Shown here piece after piece: positions 61,601-64,000 of a DNA stretch of 64,000 nucleotides. Location: NCBI GenBank assembly GCA_035248685.1, contig DATFHF010000050.1, positions 11,607-75,606 of the forward strand, written 5' to 3'. The notes under the pieces were generated by a model. The model was not told the origin of the DNA and made no database searches. It saw only the letters and a list, made by a program, of their open reading frames with translations. How positions within the stretch are numbered: position 1 is the first letter of the stretch; every line of letters starts with the position of its first letter. The position numbers and the translations under genes are program-made. The stretch comes from Jatrophihabitans_A sp035248685. GTDB taxonomy: Bacteria; Actinomycetota; Actinomycetes; Mycobacteriales; Jatrophihabitantaceae.

Positions 61601-63646
61601 GGTGTTGTTGTTCGGATCGGTGACCGAGGTGACATCGCCGGGGTGAGCCGGATCGTCGTGATGATAGGTGGTCGTCGAGGTAGCCGTGGTTGCGCCGGTG
61701 CTGTCCAGCAGCGGGGCCGACTTGGTGAGTAGGTTGCCGGCGGCGTCATAGGTCATGTTCGTGGTAACCCTGGTGCTACCGATCACCAGCGGCTCATAGA
61801 TCGTGGTGACCTCGTTGAGCGCGTTGTAGCCGTAATTCGTTGTTCGGTTCAGCGCGTCGGTTCGGGAGGTCAGGTTCCCGTTCGAGTCGTACTGGCTTTG
61901 GGTGATGTTGCCGTCCGGGTCGATCACCATGGTCTGGCCGAGGGTGGCCGGGTCGTACCGGTAGTAGGTGGTGGCGGCTTGCGCGGTGCCGTAGCCCTTG
62001 GTTACGGCGGTGAGCAGTCCGCTGGTGTATTCGTCCACCCGTACGTTGCCCTTCGGATCGGTCACCATCGTCGAACCCGGAGTCGTGGTGTAGTCGAAGG
62101 ACGTCTTGCGTCCGAGCTGGTCGGTCTGCCAGTCGATCCGGCCGGCCGAGTCGTAATGGTTGGTCACCACTGGGGACGGGCTAGTCGTGGTGTCGCCGTA
62201 GTACCTCGGCGACCGCATGGTCAGCATGCGGTGCGAACCGTCGTAGCTGAACTGCCAATGTCCACCGCCGACGTCGATCACGTCGGTCAGGTTGCCTGAG
62301 GCGTCATAGCTGTAAGTCAGCGTCCGTGCTGGTGTGGAGGAATCGCTGACCGAGGTGATGTGGTTGCCGGTCAGCGCGAAGGTCAAGGTACGGCCGGCCG
62401 GGTCGGTCACCACGATCTGCGAGCCGGACGGGTAACTGACGCTAGTGGTGTAGCCGTTCAGGTCGGTGATTGCGGTCAATCGGCCGGTGGAGTCGAATCG
62501 GTAAGTTTTTTGGGCATGTTTGACTAGCGTCCAGCTGCCATCGGCGTTGTGGGTCAGGGTGGCTAGCACTCGGGGTGGCGGAGTCCAACTGGAGCCGTTG
62601 GCGGTGAAGGTCATGGTGGCGTTGCCTTCGCAGTGCGCCACCACGGTGCTGGCACCGATGGAGAGGAACAGCGCGTAGGAGTCGATCCAGCCGTAACCGA
62701 ACGGGCCATCGGTACCGGCCGTCAGCGAGTTGTAGGTACGGGTCAGATTCAGCGCCGGTCCGCGGCCAGGTGTCGACAGGTCGGTAAAGGTGTGCCAGAA
62801 GTCGCCCGATGCGGTGTCGACCGGGTTGCCGGTCACTGAATCATGCACCGGGTAGCCGCTGTTGCAGTTGCCGTACTGTTCGGACGGGTCTACCGGACCC
62901 CCCACCGGAGAGGACTGCGGATACTGCGCGGCCTCGGCCGCCGACAGCGACGGATACACGCCGAAGGTGCCGGTGGACGTCTCGGATAGGGTCTGGCTGT
63001 CATTGAAGGTCTGCGAGAAGGTGAATACCACCGACCAGGTGCCCCAGCACACCCCGGTCGTCGGCACCGTGGTCGGGATGCTGCCGATGTACCCACTAGC
63101 CAGATGGCTGGGGTCGACAACTTCCTGCCAACCATAGGTCGACTGCTGGTCGATCAACCGATGGCACCCGTCGTAGATGGCATCGGTCTGGCTGTTGTTG
63201 GTGTCCGTGGTACTACCGGTCGCCGAGTCGTACAGCTGCACGTAGGCACAGAACGGCAGCTGAGTACCGCCGTAACCAAGTGCTGGGGTCAGGCAGTTCT
63301 CGTACCACCAACCACCCCCGAAGCTTTGCTGGACCGCGGCCTGCCAGTAGCTGGAGTTGAAGCTACCTACCGTCGCACCGCTCACCGAGAGGCTGTCACC
63401 CTGCGGGTCGGTCACCGTATCCGGTGTCTTCACCGAGGGTTTCGTGGCGGGTGCCTTATGCACGCCGGGGTATCCAGCCGGCGGTGTGCCATGGCCGGTC
63501 GGCCGGAGCTGTGGCGAAGCGGCGGCCAACGGTGCATCACCTCCCGGTGGCGCAGCGAGAATTGGCTGTGCTGCAACGGCGAAAACCGTGCAGACAATGC
63601 TCAGGACGGTGATCACACGGCGCGCCAAAAGCGAGTTGCTAGCCAT
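58700..63646 (-). CDS. Secreted RHS/YD-repeat protein with variable C-terminal tip
   Basis: 1648-residue protein. A Sec signal peptide (residues 1-31, cut after ILA) is followed by a cysteine-containing N-terminal domain of about 230 residues, a DUF6531-type segment (GNPVDTASGDFWHTF) and many YD repeats (YDAxG) that build a beta-cage shell. About residues 1098-1300 are an inserted beta-rich domain without YD repeats. The RHS core (YDPYGNLKAQTGT to DPLGL, about 1420-1500) has the paired DPxx-x18-DPxG autocleavage spacing. The last 152 residues are a Thr/Glu/Val-rich tip of unknown kind. The ribosome site aagggg precedes the ATG. Confidence 0.93.
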   Translation of the reverse strand: MASNSLLARRVITVLSIVCTVFAVAAQPILAAPPGGDAPLAAASPQLRPTGHGTPPAGYPGVHKAPATKPSVKTPDTVTDPQGDSLSVSGATVGSFNSSYWQAAVQQSFGGGWWYENCLTPALGYGGTQLPFCAYVQLYDSATGSTTDTNNSQTDAIYDGCHRLIDQQSTYGWQEVVDPSHLASGYIGSIPTTVPTTGVCWGTWSVVFTFSQTFNDSQTLSETSTGTFGVYPSLSAAEAAQYPQSSPVGGPVDPSEQYGNCNSGYPVHDSVTGNPVDTASGDFWHTFTDLSTPGRGPALNLTRTYNSLTAGTDGPFGYGWIDSYALFLSIGASTVVAHCEGNATMTFTANGSSWTPPPRVLATLTHNADGSWTLVKHAQKTYRFDSTGRLTAITDLNGYTTSVSYPSGSQIVVTDPAGRTLTFALTGNHITSVSDSSTPARTLTYSYDASGNLTDVIDVGGGHWQFSYDGSHRMLTMRSPRYYGDTTTSPSPVVTNHYDSAGRIDWQTDQLGRKTSFDYTTTPGSTMVTDPKGNVRVDEYTSGLLTAVTKGYGTAQAATTYYRYDPATLGQTMVIDPDGNITQSQYDSNGNLTSRTDALNRTTNYGYNALNEVTTIYEPLVIGSTRVTTNMTYDAAGNLLTKSAPLLDSTGATTATSTTTYHHDDPAHPGDVTSVTDPNNNTMVNTYDSYGDLISTTDAAGDKTTYGYNTGRGLRTSMVSPKGNVAGGNPAAYTTTYAYDAYGRLTTTRDPLWNSANPTQHQTVWHYDADGNLDSSTDGDNHLTSYSYDAAGEQTSVHRPDGSTLRTDYWPDGSVHDQYDGNNQATSYQYDSRGDQTSVTDPLNRTTSYSYDLAGQLIKKTDPSGRITTNGYDAAGELVSVQYSTGVPANVTFGYDADGQRTSMTDGTGTSSWIYDSLHRLTGTTDGAGHSVSYGYDIGGRLTSVGYPSGAGTVNRGFDAANRLHTVTDWNSQTTTFNYDANSNLTAEIYPNGTTANGSFDNADRHTGISDAPTANPSSPFASFGYGLDGADLLTSVASTGVPSDSHSYGYDPVDRLTTVDQSTAYGYDAGDNPTTRPTSVSQIFDPADELLASTTSPAISYIGAASAGDATNKTLTLTLPTGTAAGDTVISAITLDNNKSATLPTGWNSVGSFTSGTANSSAKVLVYDHTVASGETSVTVTFSAKFAKSVALTTYRSVHPSTPIDVTASGLAAPGTSVTAPSVTPTAVNDRLLLITGADGVAGTWTAPTGMTNRVQKTGGTTDVGIADQALTGLTATGARTASHSGSSTQLVGAMVTLKANQTNYGYDAQGNRISNTPPTGAASTLGYDQANRLTSYGSTASYQYNGDGQRVSKTVSGTATAFAWDAAEGVPLLLAAGSTYYVYGPGGAPIEQITSSGTQYFHQDSYGSTRLLTNSTGAVVASYTYDPYGNLKAQTGTVDTALRWNGQYQDSESGLYYLRARYYDPVTAQFVSRDPLVALTGSAYGYAADSPLNGNDPLGLCGFFCVVGTVLGGAAVVAATLALPEVTIPVIAVEETTAVVATETTEVAVTETTAALAEVTVPTEAAATAAQAERIASLAGQVVGGINVVNQCRDGFTSECYLAMAEFAANYKIGKYVEDQDNNRLTLLNDIREFLDGLPSDGGACG

Positions 63647-63860
63647 CAGGACCCCTTGGGGGGAGGGGAGTGCGCAACAAGACGGCCGAGAACTTAATCC
63701 TAAACGATCATCCTGAATAGAGCCTTAACAAACTTGTTATATCAGGGCGCAGCACATAGGAAACACAAATGTTTGAAGCCACTATTGGCCGACAGAGGCG
63801 ACGTTTCGTCTATGGCATCGCCGGGTTGTCGGCGGCCAAGGCGTGCGTTCAATGCTGCGG
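63647..63860 (-). promoter_or_regulatory. AT-richer upstream region of the RHS gene
   Basis: Holds the RHS ribosome site (reading ccaaggggtcc on the minus strand) and a stretch much richer in A+T than the rest of the window (63695-63775). The palindrome taacaaacttgtta (63726-63739, arms taacaa/ttgtta) is about 80 bp before the RHS ATG and may be an operator or overlap the promoter. No complete gene is seen here. Confidence 0.45.
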
Positions 63861-64000
63861 TTACTCGCGCCGGATTCGTTGGTTCAACTGTGGTTTTTGT
63901 TCGGGGTCGATCCAGGTGGGTGGGGTGAACCAGGGCAGCCCGTCGTGCATGGTGATTCGCCAGCCGCCGGTGTCGATGCGGTCGTGGTGGTAGTCGCACA
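63861..64000 (-). CDS. HNH endonuclease, DUF222/13E12 family, C-terminal fragment (cut by window edge)
   Basis: Translating the minus strand from the right edge gives 45 residues beginning CDYHHDRIDTGGWRITMHD, then LPWFTPPTWIDPEQKP, then QLNQRIRRE and a stop at 63863-63861. The C-x2-HH and GW pattern and the WIDP end match the C-terminus of DUF222/HNH proteins (13E12 repeat family), which are multi-copy and mobile-like in actinobacteria. The rest of the gene lies beyond the window. No start codon is visible. Confidence 0.85.
   Translation of the reverse strand, partial: CDYHHDRIDTGGWRITMHDGLPWFTPPTWIDPEQKPQLNQRIRRE

Noticed and set aside
61143..61749. Tandem DNA repeats in the RHS gene considered as CRISPR
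   Set aside because: The repetition comes from coding YD repeats with drifting sequence and no constant repeat-spacer length.

Overview
The window comes from a high-GC Actinomycetota chromosome. Three things support this: GC-rich codon use with frequent GTG starts and ATGA/GTGA overlaps; typical actinobacterial genes (decaprenyl-phosphate GlcNAc transferase, DUF2550, NucS/EndoMS mismatch endonuclease, F420-type flavoproteins, maltokinase); and gene order. The order rpmE-prfA-prmC-tsaC-glyA-wecA-atp-DUF2550-cobalamin adenosyltransferase-nucS-epimerase-thiolase-thioredoxin-glgB recalls the mycobacterial/streptomycete arrangement, with added genes between. I cannot fix the genus. No tRNA, rRNA, CRISPR array, insertion sequence or prophage was seen, and no gap between genes exceeds about 300 bases.

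Layout. 1-1.9 kb: end of a sugar ABC permease and two tandem paralogous membrane proteins of unknown function. 2.0-7.6 kb: translation and envelope housekeeping genes. 7.6-15.6 kb: the full F1Fo ATP synthase operon, headed by a 12-codon leader ORF and a stem-loop. 15.6-32.9 kb: an acyl-CoA and B12 region with adenosyltransferase, two 3-hydroxyacyl-CoA dehydrogenases (one a tandem fusion), ethylmalonyl-CoA mutase, HMG-CoA lyase, crotonyl-CoA carboxylase/reductase, epimerase, thiolase and MeaB, interrupted by nucS, an aldehyde dehydrogenase, a DivIVA-like protein and others. 32.8-40 kb: regulators (TetR, MarR), glutaryl-CoA dehydrogenase, an S66 peptidase, an aldo/keto reductase, a thioredoxin-TPR protein and pirin. 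40.1-52.1 kb: a six-gene minus-strand operon glgX-treY-treZ-treS-mak-glgB. 52.3-57.9 kb: NfeD/SPFH pair, secreted lipase and an ABC exporter operon with a RseB/LolA-like protein. 58.4-63.7 kb: a secreted 1648-residue RHS/YD-repeat protein with a small membrane protein downstream. The right edge holds the C-terminus of a DUF222-type HNH endonuclease.

How the genes work together. Thiolase, Hbd, Ccr, Epi, Ecm, MeaB and the adenosyltransferase supply much of the ethylmalonyl-CoA route from acetoacetyl/crotonyl-CoA; GcdH could feed the same crotonyl-CoA pool. The glg/tre operon joins glycogen breakdown to trehalose (GlgX, TreY, TreZ) with trehalose reuse for alpha-glucan synthesis (TreS, Mak, GlgB), but GlgE, the enzyme between Mak and GlgB, is not in the window.

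The least expected signal is a short dispersed element (core atgagcgctcgcgcgaag, four copies, all on the minus strand) placed just before start codons. One of its frames reads DERSRE and either ends on the next gene's start codon or runs in frame into the next protein. It looks like a portable translational-coupling module.
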